From Bradyrhizobium sp. 21 (lineage in GTDB: Bacteria > Pseudomonadota > Alphaproteobacteria > Rhizobiales > Xanthobacteraceae): DNA of 64,000 nucleotides. The notes beneath the pieces are model-generated. The model saw only the letters and a program-made list of their open reading frames with translations, was not told where the DNA came from and made no database searches. The position numbers were made by a program, and so were the translations under genes. How positions within the stretch are numbered: position 1 is the stretch's first letter; each line of letters opens with the position of its first letter. The DNA lies in assembly GCF_023073335.1 (NCBI RefSeq), contig NZ_JADPJG010000032.1:549858-613857 (forward strand), in the 5' to 3' direction. This document shows, piece by piece, positions 9,083 to 17,424 of this stretch.

Positions 9083-9799
9083 CTACACCGCCGGGCCGAC
9101 GGCCGCGTCGGCGAGCGCCTTCAAGGTCGGGAAATGGAAGTCCGGCTTGGTCAGCGTCTCCACGGCCGGCGTGCCGCCAAAACCGGCGATGCCCTGGCGG
9201 CGCTCGATCCAGCACACCTTGTAGCCGAGTTTCCGCGCGATCCCGATGTCGTGGTACTGGCTCTGCGCGACATGCAGAATATCGGACTGCTTGTAACCGA
9301 AAGCGGACTGGCGCCCCTTGTTGTAGGCGAAGAATTCCGGGTTCGGCTTGGCAACGCCGGTGTCGTCGGCGCAGACGGTGTCGTCGAAGGGATTGCCGAG
9401 CGCGTGGGCATAACAAGAGAGCGCGACGCGGTCGGCGTTGGTCATCGCGACCAGGCGAAACTTCGTGCGCAAGCGCTTGAGCGCTTCGACGGAATCGGAG
9501 AACGGCCCCCAGCGCAGCACGGCGAGCTGGAACATTTCGCAGGACGCGTCGTCAGCCGGCAGTCCGAGCTCCTTGGCGAGGTAGCGGTAGACGTCGAACA
9601 TCACCTCGCTCGAGCGCTCATAGTGCTTGTCGCGGCCGCGCTTGTAGGACTCGAAAATCTTGTCGTCGCTGAGCTCGGCCGGCGTCTTGCCGGAGATCCT
9701 GCGCACCGCGGAGAGCACGCCGGTCTCGAAATCGATCAAGGTGCCGACGACGTCAAAGGTGAGAACCTTGAAATTGCTGAACGAGGCTGGGGACGACAT
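9083..9799 (-). CDS. HAD-superfamily hydrolase, haloacid dehalogenase type II-like
   Basis: A 238-residue HAD hydrolase starting at the ATG at 9799 (ribosome site GAGAAG); an in-frame TTG at 9826 is less likely. Motif I is FDVVGTL: the nucleophile Asp16 is present, but the +2 residue that is Asp in phosphatases is Val18, as expected of 2-haloacid-dehalogenase-type enzymes (DxYGT). Motif II is AMTNAD, motif III VAKPNPEFF, and motif IV HVAQSQYHDIG, which resembles the dehalogenase SSNAWD region. It is in an ABC-transport/amine-oxidase operon, so the natural substrate may be a side product of that pathway rather than a halogenated acid. True dehalogenase activity is not established. Confidence 0.83.
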   Translation of the reverse strand: MSSPASFSNFKVLTFDVVGTLIDFETGVLSAVRRISGKTPAELSDDKIFESYKRGRDKHYERSSEVMFDVYRYLAKELGLPADDASCEMFQLAVLRWGPFSDSVEALKRLRTKFRLVAMTNADRVALSCYAHALGNPFDDTVCADDTGVAKPNPEFFAYNKGRQSAFGYKQSDILHVAQSQYHDIGIARKLGYKVCWIERRQGIAGFGGTPAVETLTKPDFHFPTLKALADAAVGPAV

Positions 9800-9834
9800 T
9801 TTGGTTTCTTCTCTCGGTTTGAACAAGGCTGGTG

Positions 9835-10956
9835 TTAGTCGCTCCCCTTGGGAACGACGATGGTGTCCTCGGGGTGAAGCGTGACGGTGAGGCTGCCGCC
9901 GAGCGGAGGAATGCGGCTATAGGCCTGGTGGTAGCTCGGCTGGCGCAGGCTGAGTGCGGTGCCGTCGGGCAGCGCGAGGAAAATGCGCAGGCTCTCGCCC
10001 TGGTAGACGACGTCGGTGACGGTGCCGGTCAACCGGTTGCAGGCGCCATCCTGCGCTCCGTCGTCGATCAGGAGCTTTTCGCTGTGCACGGCGAGCATCA
10101 GGGCATCGCCTGGGGGAATGGCGCGGGCGCTGCGCAGCAGGGCATCGCCGAGCGCGACGCTGGAAGCATCGACGCGGCGGACGGGCAGCATCGTCGCTTC
10201 GCCAATGAAGCTCGCGACGAAGGAATCGGCCGGATGATCGTGCAGCCGCTCAGGCGCGTCGATCTGGATCAGGCGACCGTCCTTCATCACGGCGACGCGG
10301 TCGCTCATGGTCAGCGCCTCGCGCTGGTCATGGGTGACGTAGATGATGGTGGCGCCGATGCGCCGATGCAGCGCGCGCAGCTCGATCTGCATGGATTCGC
10401 GGAGCTGCTTGTCGAGCGCCGAGAGCGGCTCGTCCATCAGGATCAGGCGCGGCTCGAAGATCATCGCGCGTGCGAGCGCCACGCGCTGGCGCTGGCCGCC
10501 GGAGAGTTGCGCGATGCCGCGCTCCTCGTAGCCGGCAAGCCCGACCATCGAAAGCGCCGCACGCACCTTGTCCGGCCAGATCGCCTTCGGCAGACGCCGT
10601 GCGCGCAGGGGAAAGGCGACGTTCTCGCCGACGCTCATATGCGGGAACAGCGCGTAGTTCTGGAAGACCACGCCGATGTCGCGCTTGTGCGGCGGCATCC
10701 AGGTGACGTCGCGTCCGCCGAAGAAGATCGAGCCCGACGAGGGCAGGATGAAGCCGCCCAGAATGCCGAGCAGCGTGGTCTTGCCGGAGCCGGAGGGGCC
10801 GAGCAGCGAGACGAACTCGCCGGCACGAACGTCGAGGGACACGTCGTCGAGCGCGCGAACCGCGCCGTAATCCTTGCTCGCGGACCTGATCTCGACGCTT
10901 TCCGCTCGTTTGTCCAACGATCGACCTCGCCCATGTCCTTCAATGGCGTGCCTCAC
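9835..10956 (-). CDS. ABC transporter ATP-binding protein, PotA-like
   Basis: A 373-residue ATPase of the spermidine/Fe3+ importer class. It shows Walker A GPSGSGKTT, Q-loop VFQNYALFPHM, signature LSGGQRQRVALARA, Walker B LILMDEPLSALD and the switch His in YVTHDQ, followed by a C-terminal TOBE-like regulatory domain (~residues 270-365). It is the first gene of the operon ATPase-HAD-FAD oxidase-binding protein-permease-permease. The start is uncertain: a GTG at 10956 gives this length, but a TTG about 13 codons in, after GGGCGAGG, is also plausible because the first residues do not look like family sequence. Confidence 0.87.
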   Translation of the reverse strand: MRHAIEGHGRGRSLDKRAESVEIRSASKDYGAVRALDDVSLDVRAGEFVSLLGPSGSGKTTLLGILGGFILPSSGSIFFGGRDVTWMPPHKRDIGVVFQNYALFPHMSVGENVAFPLRARRLPKAIWPDKVRAALSMVGLAGYEERGIAQLSGGQRQRVALARAMIFEPRLILMDEPLSALDKQLRESMQIELRALHRRIGATIIYVTHDQREALTMSDRVAVMKDGRLIQIDAPERLHDHPADSFVASFIGEATMLPVRRVDASSVALGDALLRSARAIPPGDALMLAVHSEKLLIDDGAQDGACNRLTGTVTDVVYQGESLRIFLALPDGTALSLRQPSYHQAYSRIPPLGGSLTVTLHPEDTIVVPKGSD

Positions 10957-11054
10957 TGCGCGCCATAAGCCTGCATTATAGACAGGGTTTCGGAGCGCTC
11001 ATGATCGCAGCGTGCGCTGCAACCAATCTTCTCCCGCGAGCCCTGTCTTTAGGC

Positions 11055-11100
11055 TGTCATGCCAATGACACCAGACTTGGCAAAAATCGGCAATTGCCAA
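11055..11100. promoter_or_regulatory. candidate LysR binding region with two inverted repeats
   Basis: The 172-bp gap between the divergent ABC operon and the lysR gene holds TGTCAT-GCCA-ATGACA (11055-11070) and TTGGCA-N12-TGCCAA (11077-11100). The second contains the palindrome GGCAATTGCC. Two dyads this close to the lysR start fit autoregulation and control of the ABC operon by the LysR protein. Confidence 0.5.
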
Positions 11101-11128
11101 ATTCTCACCTCGCCCATAACATGGCGTT

Positions 11129-12067
11129 ATGCCTGAGCTGCGCCGGATGCTGCCCTCCAGTAACGCCCTGTTCGTCTTCGACGCAGCGGCGCGCAACGGC
11201 AGCTTCACGGCGGCGGCCGCCGAGCTGAACGTCACGCAGCCGGCGGTGAGCCGGATGCTCGGGCAGTTCGAGGAGCATCTCGGCGTCCGCCTGTTCGACC
11301 GCAAGGCCGGCCGCGCGGTGCTTACCGAGGAAGGTGAGCTGTTGTATCGCCGCGTGCTCGAAGGCTTTCGCAGCATCGAGAGCGGGCTGGTCGAGCTGGA
11401 ACGGCGCCGCAAAGGCACCGAGACGGTGACGCTGTCGGTCTCCTCCGCTTTCACCACGCATTGGCTGATGCCGCGCATCGACAAGCTCCAGCGGCAGTTT
11501 CCGCAAGTCGATTTGCGCTTCCAGCTCATCTCCGGCGCGCTGCGCGGGCCGGTGGAGAATGTCGATCTCGGGATGCGCTTTCGCGATCGCGAAGAGCCGT
11601 CATCCGGCGGCACGCTGGTGATGAAAGAGGTCATGCTGCCGGTGTGCAGCCCGGCCTATCTCGGCGATACCGGGCCGGCGGCAGGCAACACCATCATTCG
11701 CCTCGCCGAATCGTCCGGCGATTGGGCGGCGGATTATCCATCCTTCCTGACCCGGCGGCGCGGTGCGGCCAAGGCGTTGAGCTTCACCGACTATGCCGTC
11801 GTGGTGCAGGCGGCGCTGCTCGGCCAGGGCATCGCGCTCGGCTGGCTGACGGTGGCCTCGCATTGGCTTCTGACCGGCGCGCTGGTGCCGGCATCGGAGA
11901 CGCTCACCACCACGCGCCGCATCTGCGAATTCCTGCCACCGCGCAACCGGCCGATGCGGCCCATCGCCGCCGAGATCCGCGACTGGATCATCGCGCAGAT
12001 GCAAAGCGAGCTCGCCGCGATCGACCGGCTCTATCCCAAGCTCGGCGCGATGGCGGCGTGTTATTGA
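11129..12067 (+). CDS. LysR-family transcriptional regulator (GcvA-like)
   Basis: A 312-residue LysR-type regulator. The N-terminal winged helix-turn-helix is ALFVFDAAARNGSFTAAAAELNVTQPAVSRMLGQFEEHLG, and residues ~95-300 form the co-inducer-binding domain (VTLSVSSAFTTHWLMPRI...). The pattern of the effector domain (DLGMRF, CSPAYL) matches the GcvA branch. It is divergent from the ABC/FAD/HAD operon and most likely controls it in response to the transported compound. Its 3' end overlaps that of the converging uxuA gene by 7 bp, so no terminator separates them. Confidence 0.9.
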   Translation: MPELRRMLPSSNALFVFDAAARNGSFTAAAAELNVTQPAVSRMLGQFEEHLGVRLFDRKAGRAVLTEEGELLYRRVLEGFRSIESGLVELERRRKGTETVTLSVSSAFTTHWLMPRIDKLQRQFPQVDLRFQLISGALRGPVENVDLGMRFRDREEPSSGGTLVMKEVMLPVCSPAYLGDTGPAAGNTIIRLAESSGDWAADYPSFLTRRRGAAKALSFTDYAVVVQAALLGQGIALGWLTVASHWLLTGALVPASETLTTTRRICEFLPPRNRPMRPIAAEIRDWIIAQMQSELAAIDRLYPKLGAMAACY

Positions 12068-13254
12068 TGCTCGATCGCCCTGATGGCGCCGCGGAGCTCG
12101 GCGAGGCCGCGCAGGCGGCCGATCGCGGTGTAGCCGGGGGTGGTGCGCTTGGTGACGGCGAGATCGTCCAGCATGCGATGGCCGTGGTCGGGGCGGAAGA
12201 CAATCTTCTTGTCTCGTGAACGCCGCGCGTTCTCCTTCAAGAGCGCCTTCAGCACCGCGACCATGTCGACGTCGCCGTCGAGATGGTCGGATTCGTAGAA
12301 CGACAGGCCGTCCGCCTCGCGCTTGGTCGCACGCAGATGGGCGAAGGCGATGCGCGGGCCGAAGCGTTCGACCATCGCAGGCAGATTGTTCTCAGGCCGC
12401 ACGCCGAGCGAACCCGTGCACAGGCAGATGCCGTTGGCCTTTGAGGGCACGGCGTCGAACAGCGCCTGATAGTCGTCGGCGGTCGAGGCAATGCGCGGCA
12501 GGCCGAACAGCGGTCGCGGCGGATCGTCCGGGTGCAGGGTCAGGGACACGCCGAGCTGCTCGGCAACCGGCGCGACGCGCGCGAGGAACTCGGCGAGATG
12601 CTGCCGCAGGATCTTTGGCGTGATGTCGCGATAGGTCTCGAGCCGGTCGCGGAATTGCGGGATCGTCATCGGCTCCGTGGTCGAACCGGGCAGCGCGCTG
12701 GCAATCACCATGACGAGATAGTCGATGTCGGCCTGGCTCATCTTGTCGAACAGCTGTTTCGCGCGCGCCTGCTGCTCCTGCGAATACTCGGAGGTCGCAG
12801 CCGGCCGCTTCAGGATGTGCAGCTCGAAGGCGGCGAAGCGGTCCTGGTCGAAGCGCATGGCGCGGGCGCCGTTGGGCAGCTCCCATTCCAGATCGGTGCG
12901 GCACCAGTCGACCACGGGCATGAAATTGTAGCAGATGATCTTGATGCCGGCGGCGGCGACCGCCTCGAGGCTCGCGATCCAGGCCTCGATGGACTTCGTC
13001 GCCTTGGCCCCGAGACGCTTGACGTCGTCGGGAATCGGAATGGATTCCACCACCGACCAGGTCAGTTGCGAGCGCCCGGGCTGGCCATGCTCGATGAAAT
13101 TCTTGCGCTCCTCGACCGCCTTGCGCGTCCAGGCTTCGCCGATCGGCACCTGATGCAGCGCCGAGACGATGTCGCTCGCCCCGGCCTGCCTGACATCATC
13201 GAGCGACACGGGATCATCGGGCCCGTACCAGCGCCATCCCTGCAACATCATCAA
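12061..13254 (-). CDS. uxuA: mannonate dehydratase
   Basis: A 397-residue UxuA-family enzyme converting D-mannonate to 2-keto-3-deoxygluconate in hexuronate degradation. Recognisable family blocks are MLQGWRWYGPDDPV at the N-terminus, ICYNFMPVVDWCRTDL, LTLHPDDPPRP, ICLCTGSLG, and KIVFRPDHGHRMLDD near the C-terminus, which carry the metal-binding Cys/His residues. The start has three Met codons in a row. It is 13 bp from the idonate-type dehydrogenase gene and belongs to the TRAP/hexuronate operon; the partner enzyme uxuB lies across the gntR gene. Confidence 0.95.
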   Translation of the reverse strand: MMMLQGWRWYGPDDPVSLDDVRQAGASDIVSALHQVPIGEAWTRKAVEERKNFIEHGQPGRSQLTWSVVESIPIPDDVKRLGAKATKSIEAWIASLEAVAAAGIKIICYNFMPVVDWCRTDLEWELPNGARAMRFDQDRFAAFELHILKRPAATSEYSQEQQARAKQLFDKMSQADIDYLVMVIASALPGSTTEPMTIPQFRDRLETYRDITPKILRQHLAEFLARVAPVAEQLGVSLTLHPDDPPRPLFGLPRIASTADDYQALFDAVPSKANGICLCTGSLGVRPENNLPAMVERFGPRIAFAHLRATKREADGLSFYESDHLDGDVDMVAVLKALLKENARRSRDKKIVFRPDHGHRMLDDLAVTKRTTPGYTAIGRLRGLAELRGAIRAIEHQ

Positions 13255-13266
13255 AACTCTCCCGGA

Positions 13267-14316
13267 TCAGTTCGCGGTCAGCACGACCTTGACGCTCTGC
13301 GAGCGGTCGAGCGCCAGCCGCAGCGCGTCGGGCGCGGTCGACAGCGGCCGCTCGGCGGTGACCAGCGACAGCACGTCGACGCTGCCGTTGCCGATCAATT
13401 CCACCGCATTCATGAACTCGAAGCCGAAGCGGAACGAGCCGCGCAGGTCGATCTCCTTGGCCATCACCGCATTGGCCGGCACCGGAATCTGTCCACCCGG
13501 CAGATTGCCGATCTGCACCACGATGCCGCCGCGCCTGACAATGCCGATCGCGCTGGCAAGGCCGGCCGCCGTGCCCGAGACCTCGAACGCGACGTCGTAG
13601 GGGCGCGAAGCGGCCTGCGCCTTCAGGCCCTCCTCGCCACCCGCGACGTTCTCGACATGAGATGCACCGAGCCGGGTTGCGAAGGCCAGCGGCGCCGGCG
13701 CGATGTCGGCCACCGTGATATCGGCCATGCCGGCGCGGCGCGCGGCGAGCATGGTCAGAAGTCCGATCGGCCCGGCGCCGAAGATGATGCTGCGCTTGCC
13801 CTCGATGTTGCCGGCACGCGCGACCGCGTGCAGGCAGACCGCGAGCGGCTCGGCCAGCGCCGCCGCCTGATAGGACACATGGTCGGGAATCTTCACGCAC
13901 TGCGCCGGGATCGCGTCGAAATAATTGGCGAAGCCGCCCTGCATGTGCGGCGTCTTCGAGGCCGAGCCCATGAAGTAGATGTTCTCGCAGAGATTCGGCC
14001 GGCCCTCGCGGCAGGCGACGCAATGGCCGCACCAGCGCGACGGGTTGACCGCGACGCGGTCGCCGACCTTGAGGTTCCCAGCAGCGCCGGAGATCTCCAC
14101 CACTTCGCCGGAAATCTCATGGCCGAGCACCAACGGCGACTTCACGACGAAATCGCCGGTCCGGGCGTGACGGAAATAATGCATGTCCGAGCCGCAGATG
14201 CCGCCGGCGCCGAAGCGGATGCGCACCATGCCGTCAGCGAGCTTGTCGAGCGGATGCTCGACCATGCGCAGATCTTCGGGGCCGAACAGGGTTGCGGCGA
14301 GAGCGATTGAGGTCAT
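13267..14316 (-). CDS. zinc-dependent alcohol dehydrogenase, L-idonate 5-dehydrogenase type
   Basis: A 349-residue medium-chain dehydrogenase/reductase. Catalytic zinc ligands are Cys41 (GGICGSDMHYF), His66 and Glu67 (LVLGHEISGE); structural zinc cysteines are 96, 99, 102 and 110 (CGHCVACREGRPNLC). The NAD(P) fold is at IIFGAGPIGLLT. Among family members it most resembles idonate/sorbitol dehydrogenases, oxidising a sugar acid or polyol. The ATG at 14316 overlaps the TRAP large-subunit stop (ATGA). The open frame continues upstream for a further 819 bp, but that is an out-of-frame reading of the TRAP gene. Role: a sugar-acid step feeding the uxuA/uxuB pathway, by inference. Confidence 0.88.
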   Translation of the reverse strand: MTSIALAATLFGPEDLRMVEHPLDKLADGMVRIRFGAGGICGSDMHYFRHARTGDFVVKSPLVLGHEISGEVVEISGAAGNLKVGDRVAVNPSRWCGHCVACREGRPNLCENIYFMGSASKTPHMQGGFANYFDAIPAQCVKIPDHVSYQAAALAEPLAVCLHAVARAGNIEGKRSIIFGAGPIGLLTMLAARRAGMADITVADIAPAPLAFATRLGASHVENVAGGEEGLKAQAASRPYDVAFEVSGTAAGLASAIGIVRRGGIVVQIGNLPGGQIPVPANAVMAKEIDLRGSFRFGFEFMNAVELIGNGSVDVLSLVTAERPLSTAPDALRLALDRSQSVKVVLTAN

Positions 14317-15734
14317 TTGGCAAGTCCCATGTATTTCGGTAGCCAGAGGGTGAGTTCGGGAATGTAGGTGATCGCGATCAGCGCCAGCATCAGCGGCACC
14401 AGCCACGGCAGGATCGCCACCGTCGTGCGCTCGACCGAGAGCTTTGCCACGCGCGCGAGCACGAACAGCACCATGCCGAGGGGCGGATGCAACAGGCCGA
14501 TCATCAGGTTCAGCGTCATGATCAAGCCGAAATGGATCGGATCGATGCCGAGCTTGAGCACGATCGGCAGCAGGATCGGCACCAGAATGGTGATCGCCGC
14601 CGTGGTGTCGATGAAGCAGCCGACGAACAGGATCAACACGTTGGCGAGCGCCAAAAACACCCATTTGTTGTGGGTGATGCTGAGCATCCAGTCCGAGAGC
14701 AATTGCGCGGCCTGCGACACCGTCAGGAGCCAGGCAAAGATCGAGGCCGCGGTGACGATGAACAGCACCGAGGCCGTGGTCTCGATGGTGTCGAAGGTCG
14801 CCTTCGCCACCGTCTTCAGCGTCATGGTGCGGTACCGCACGAGGCCGAGGAACAGTGACCAGATCACGGCGGCGACCGCGGCTTCCGTCGGCGTGAACCA
14901 GCCGAGCGTCATGCCGCCGATCAGGATCACGGGCGCCATCAGCGCCATCACGGCGGAGAAGTCGAAATACCAGTCGATCGCAAGCAGTGTGCCGAGACCG
15001 ATGATCACGGCCAAATTGACCGAGAGGCCGGCAAGCACCATCAGCCAGATCGCCATCGGGAAAGCGAGCACGATGGCGATCTCGAGGCCGGCGGAGCCGA
15101 GCTGCGGCCAGGAGAACGGCGTATCGCTGCCCCATTTGTTCTTGTAGGCGAAGTAGGTGACGGTGGCCATCATCAGCAGCGTCAGGACGACGCCGGGAAT
15201 GACGCCACCCAAAAACAGCGCACCGATCGAGACGTTCGCCATCATGCCGTAGATCACGAAAGGTAGCGACGGCGGAATGATCGGCCCGAGCGTCGCCGAA
15301 GCCGCGGTGACGCCGACCGAGAATTCCGTGGAGTAGCCGTGATCCTTCATCGCCTTGATCTCGATGGTGCCGAGACCGGCGGCATCCGCGATCGCGGTGC
15401 CGGACATGCCGGAGAAGATCACCGAGCCGATGATGTTGACGTGGCCGAGGCCGCCGCGCATCCAGCCGACCAGGGCTACGGCGAACTTGTAGATCCGGCC
15501 GGTGACGCCGGCGATGTTCATCAGGTTTCCGGCCAGGATGAAGAACGGCACGGCGAGCAGCGGAAAGCTCTCGACGCCGGCGATCATGCGCTGCGCCAGC
15601 GTCACGTCGGGTGTCACGCCGCTCACCAGGATGTAGAGCAGCGACGACGCGGCCATCGCAATCGCCACGGGAACGCCGAGCAGCATCAGGATCAGAAAAC
15701 CTCCAAGCAACAGCAGCATAGACTTACCCTTCAA
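14313..15734 (-). CDS. TRAP transporter large permease, DctM-like
   Basis: A 473-residue inner-membrane protein with about twelve hydrophobic segments and the DctM-type blocks VPFFILAGNLMNIAGVTGRI, GMSGTAIADAAGLGTIEI, ATLGPIIPPSLPFVIYG and TPTEAAVAAVIWSL. It forms the sodium-driven transport channel of a tripartite ATP-independent transporter. The 5' end overlaps the small permease by 11 bp and the 3' end overlaps the dehydrogenase by 4 bp. Genomic context (uxuA, uxuB, GntR with a UxuR-like operator) points to a hexuronate or related sugar acid as substrate. Confidence 0.92.
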   Translation of the reverse strand: MKGKSMLLLLGGFLILMLLGVPVAIAMAASSLLYILVSGVTPDVTLAQRMIAGVESFPLLAVPFFILAGNLMNIAGVTGRIYKFAVALVGWMRGGLGHVNIIGSVIFSGMSGTAIADAAGLGTIEIKAMKDHGYSTEFSVGVTAASATLGPIIPPSLPFVIYGMMANVSIGALFLGGVIPGVVLTLLMMATVTYFAYKNKWGSDTPFSWPQLGSAGLEIAIVLAFPMAIWLMVLAGLSVNLAVIIGLGTLLAIDWYFDFSAVMALMAPVILIGGMTLGWFTPTEAAVAAVIWSLFLGLVRYRTMTLKTVAKATFDTIETTASVLFIVTAASIFAWLLTVSQAAQLLSDWMLSITHNKWVFLALANVLILFVGCFIDTTAAITILVPILLPIVLKLGIDPIHFGLIMTLNLMIGLLHPPLGMVLFVLARVAKLSVERTTVAILPWLVPLMLALIAITYIPELTLWLPKYMGLAK

Positions 15735-16302
15735 AACCGTCGTAGGCGCCGGGACGTTCGAGGATCGAATAGCCCTGTCGCAAATGCTGGATCGCCACCT
15801 GCACCGAGCGCACGAACATCAGCACGAAGCCGAGCAGCACGGCGTAGTAGACGTAGTCCTTGGGAAGATTGATCGTGGTCATCGACTCGTCGCCGATGAT
15901 CTGGATGTAGATCCAGACGAGCTTGATGGCGTAGCCGAAGAAGACGATCCGGATCAGGTCGATCACGGTGGACAGCGCGCGCGCCGCGGCGTGCGGCAGA
16001 TAGCGATAGATCAGGTCGACCTGGATGTGCCGCGACAGCCGCACGCACATCGAGGAGCCGATAAAGACCACGCCGATCAGGCAGTAGGTCGCGATCTCTT
16101 CGGTCCAGGCGTAACTGTCGTTGAGCACGTAGCGGGTGAAGAACTGGAGGAAGACGGCGAGCGCCATCACCCAGAAGATCGCCAGCGCCACCCAGTCCTC
16201 GAAAGCGTAGATGCCGAGATCGACTTTCGGCACCGCCTCCTCCTCGAAGGTGTGGGCGATCTCGTCCCCGGAGATCTGCCGGTGCACTTCGACGCTGGTC
16301 AT
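15724..16302 (-). CDS. TRAP transporter small permease, DctQ-like
   Basis: A 192-residue small membrane subunit with four hydrophobic segments (WVALAIFWVMALAVFLQFF; EEIATYCLIGVVFIGSSMCV; IDLIRIVFFGYAIKLVWIY; YAVLLGFVLMFVRSVQ). The DctQ signature is seen in YAWTEEIATY and in the cytoplasmic RLSRHIQVDL. GAGGAGT places the start at the ATG at 16302 rather than at a TTG five codons upstream. It pairs with the large permease, which it overlaps by 11 bp. Confidence 0.9.
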   Translation of the reverse strand: MTSVEVHRQISGDEIAHTFEEEAVPKVDLGIYAFEDWVALAIFWVMALAVFLQFFTRYVLNDSYAWTEEIATYCLIGVVFIGSSMCVRLSRHIQVDLIYRYLPHAAARALSTVIDLIRIVFFGYAIKLVWIYIQIIGDESMTTINLPKDYVYYAVLLGFVLMFVRSVQVAIQHLRQGYSILERPGAYDGFEG

Positions 16303-16327
16303 GTGGTTACTCCTCAAACGACTTGAA

Positions 16328-16369
16328 CGTCATTCCGGAGCAACGCGAAGCGTCGACCCCGGAATGACG
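16328..16369. repeat. short palindromic repeat between TRAP P and Q genes
   Basis: CGTCATTCCGG and CCGGAATGACG form a perfect 11-bp inverted repeat with a 20-bp spacer. It is a dispersed bradyrhizobial-type repeat, from memory. It begins 9 bp after the stop of the binding-protein gene, so it could hold that mRNA at a higher level than the permeases. Confidence 0.65.
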
Positions 16370-16378
16370 GATATTGCA

Positions 16379-17356
16379 TTACTTGACGGCCTGGATGCGT
16401 TCCCAGTCGGCCTTGCGATAACCAAAAGTCTCGAACGCGACGTTCTTCAGCACGGTGTCGCGGAACTCGTTCTTGTCGACCTCGGTCACGGTCAGGCCCT
16501 TGTCCTTGAAGAAGGCGACCAGCTTGGCTTCGTTCTGCTTGATCTCCTGTGTGGCCTTGGCGGCCGCCTCCTGCGCCACGTCGGTGAAGATCTTCTTGTC
16601 CTCGTCGCTAAGCTTCTTCCAGAGCGCGCCCGCCACCACCGTGTTGAGGTGGTCGACGATGTGGCCGGTCAGCACGATGTGCTTCTGCACCTCGTAGAAC
16701 TTTTTGGCCTCGATCGTGGTCAGCGGGTTCTCCTGCGCCTCGACGGTGCCGTTCTGGAGCGCGAGATAGACTTCCGCGAAGGCGATCGGCGCGGTGTTGG
16801 CACCGCAGGCGCGTGGCATCGCCAGATAGGCCGGAACGTCGGGCACGCGCATCTTCAGCCCCTTGAGGTCGGCGCAGGTCTTGATCGGCTTGTTCGACGA
16901 GGTCTGGCGCACGCCGTAATAGGTCACCGCGACGATGTGGTGGCCGCTCTTGTCCTCGTAGCCCTTGGCGAGCTCCTTGAAGATGTCGCTCTTGGTGTAG
17001 GCGAGGAGATGATCCGCGTCACGGAAGGTGTAGGGATAATAAGTCACGCCGATCGGCGGAAAGCTCTTGGCCGCAAAGCTCGAGCCGGAGATGATGATGT
17101 CGACCGAGCCGAGCGAGAGGCCCTGGTTGATGTCGGCCTCCTTGCCGAGCTGGGACGCCGGATAGACGTCGATCGCATAGCGCCCGTTGGTGCGCTTGCC
17201 GATCTCCTGCGCGGCCCAGACCGAGGCGGTGTGGAACGGCTCCGAGGTCTCGTAGACATGGGCCCATTTCAGCTTGGTCTGCGCCATGCCGGCATTGGTC
17301 GTTGCGAGCATCGCGGCGACTGAAGCCGCCAGCACCGTTGTCATCGTCCTGAACAT
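16379..17356 (-). CDS. TRAP transporter substrate-binding protein, DctP-like
   Basis: A 325-residue periplasmic receptor of the DctP family, starting at the ATG at 17356 with GGAGG eight bases upstream. The signal peptide covers ~residues 1-26 (ending NAGMAQ). The mature protein begins TKLKWAHVYETSEPFH. It contains the conserved segment LKGLKMRVPDVPAY, whose Arg usually salt-bridges a substrate carboxylate, and ENPLTTIEAKKFYEVQKHI. It should bind a sugar acid such as a hexuronate, judging from the operon, and deliver it to the DctQM membrane pair. Confidence 0.92.
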   Translation of the reverse strand: MFRTMTTVLAASVAAMLATTNAGMAQTKLKWAHVYETSEPFHTASVWAAQEIGKRTNGRYAIDVYPASQLGKEADINQGLSLGSVDIIISGSSFAAKSFPPIGVTYYPYTFRDADHLLAYTKSDIFKELAKGYEDKSGHHIVAVTYYGVRQTSSNKPIKTCADLKGLKMRVPDVPAYLAMPRACGANTAPIAFAEVYLALQNGTVEAQENPLTTIEAKKFYEVQKHIVLTGHIVDHLNTVVAGALWKKLSDEDKKIFTDVAQEAAAKATQEIKQNEAKLVAFFKDKGLTVTEVDKNEFRDTVLKNVAFETFGYRKADWERIQAVK

Positions 17357-17424
17357 TTTCTTTTCCTCCATTGTCTAAGTCTGCTTCTTGTTCACCCGGT
17401 CCATTGCGGACCGGCCGCCAAATC

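Noticed and set aside
9083..9799. Calling the HAD gene a confirmed haloacid dehalogenase
   Set aside because: Motif I fits, but operon context points elsewhere and the catalytic context of motif IV is only partly matched.
7763..9838. A 691-codon open frame on the plus strand opposite the FAD oxidase and HAD genes
   Set aside because: Antisense reading of two genes with strong motifs; His/Arg/Ala-rich composition and no family match.
10975..10980. TATAAT box before the ABC ATPase gene
   Set aside because: No acceptable -35 hexamer at 16-18 bp; a chance match is likely.
12532..14310. A 592-codon open frame on the plus strand opposite uxuA and the dehydrogenase
   Set aside because: Antisense artefact of high third-position GC; the opposing genes have diagnostic residues.
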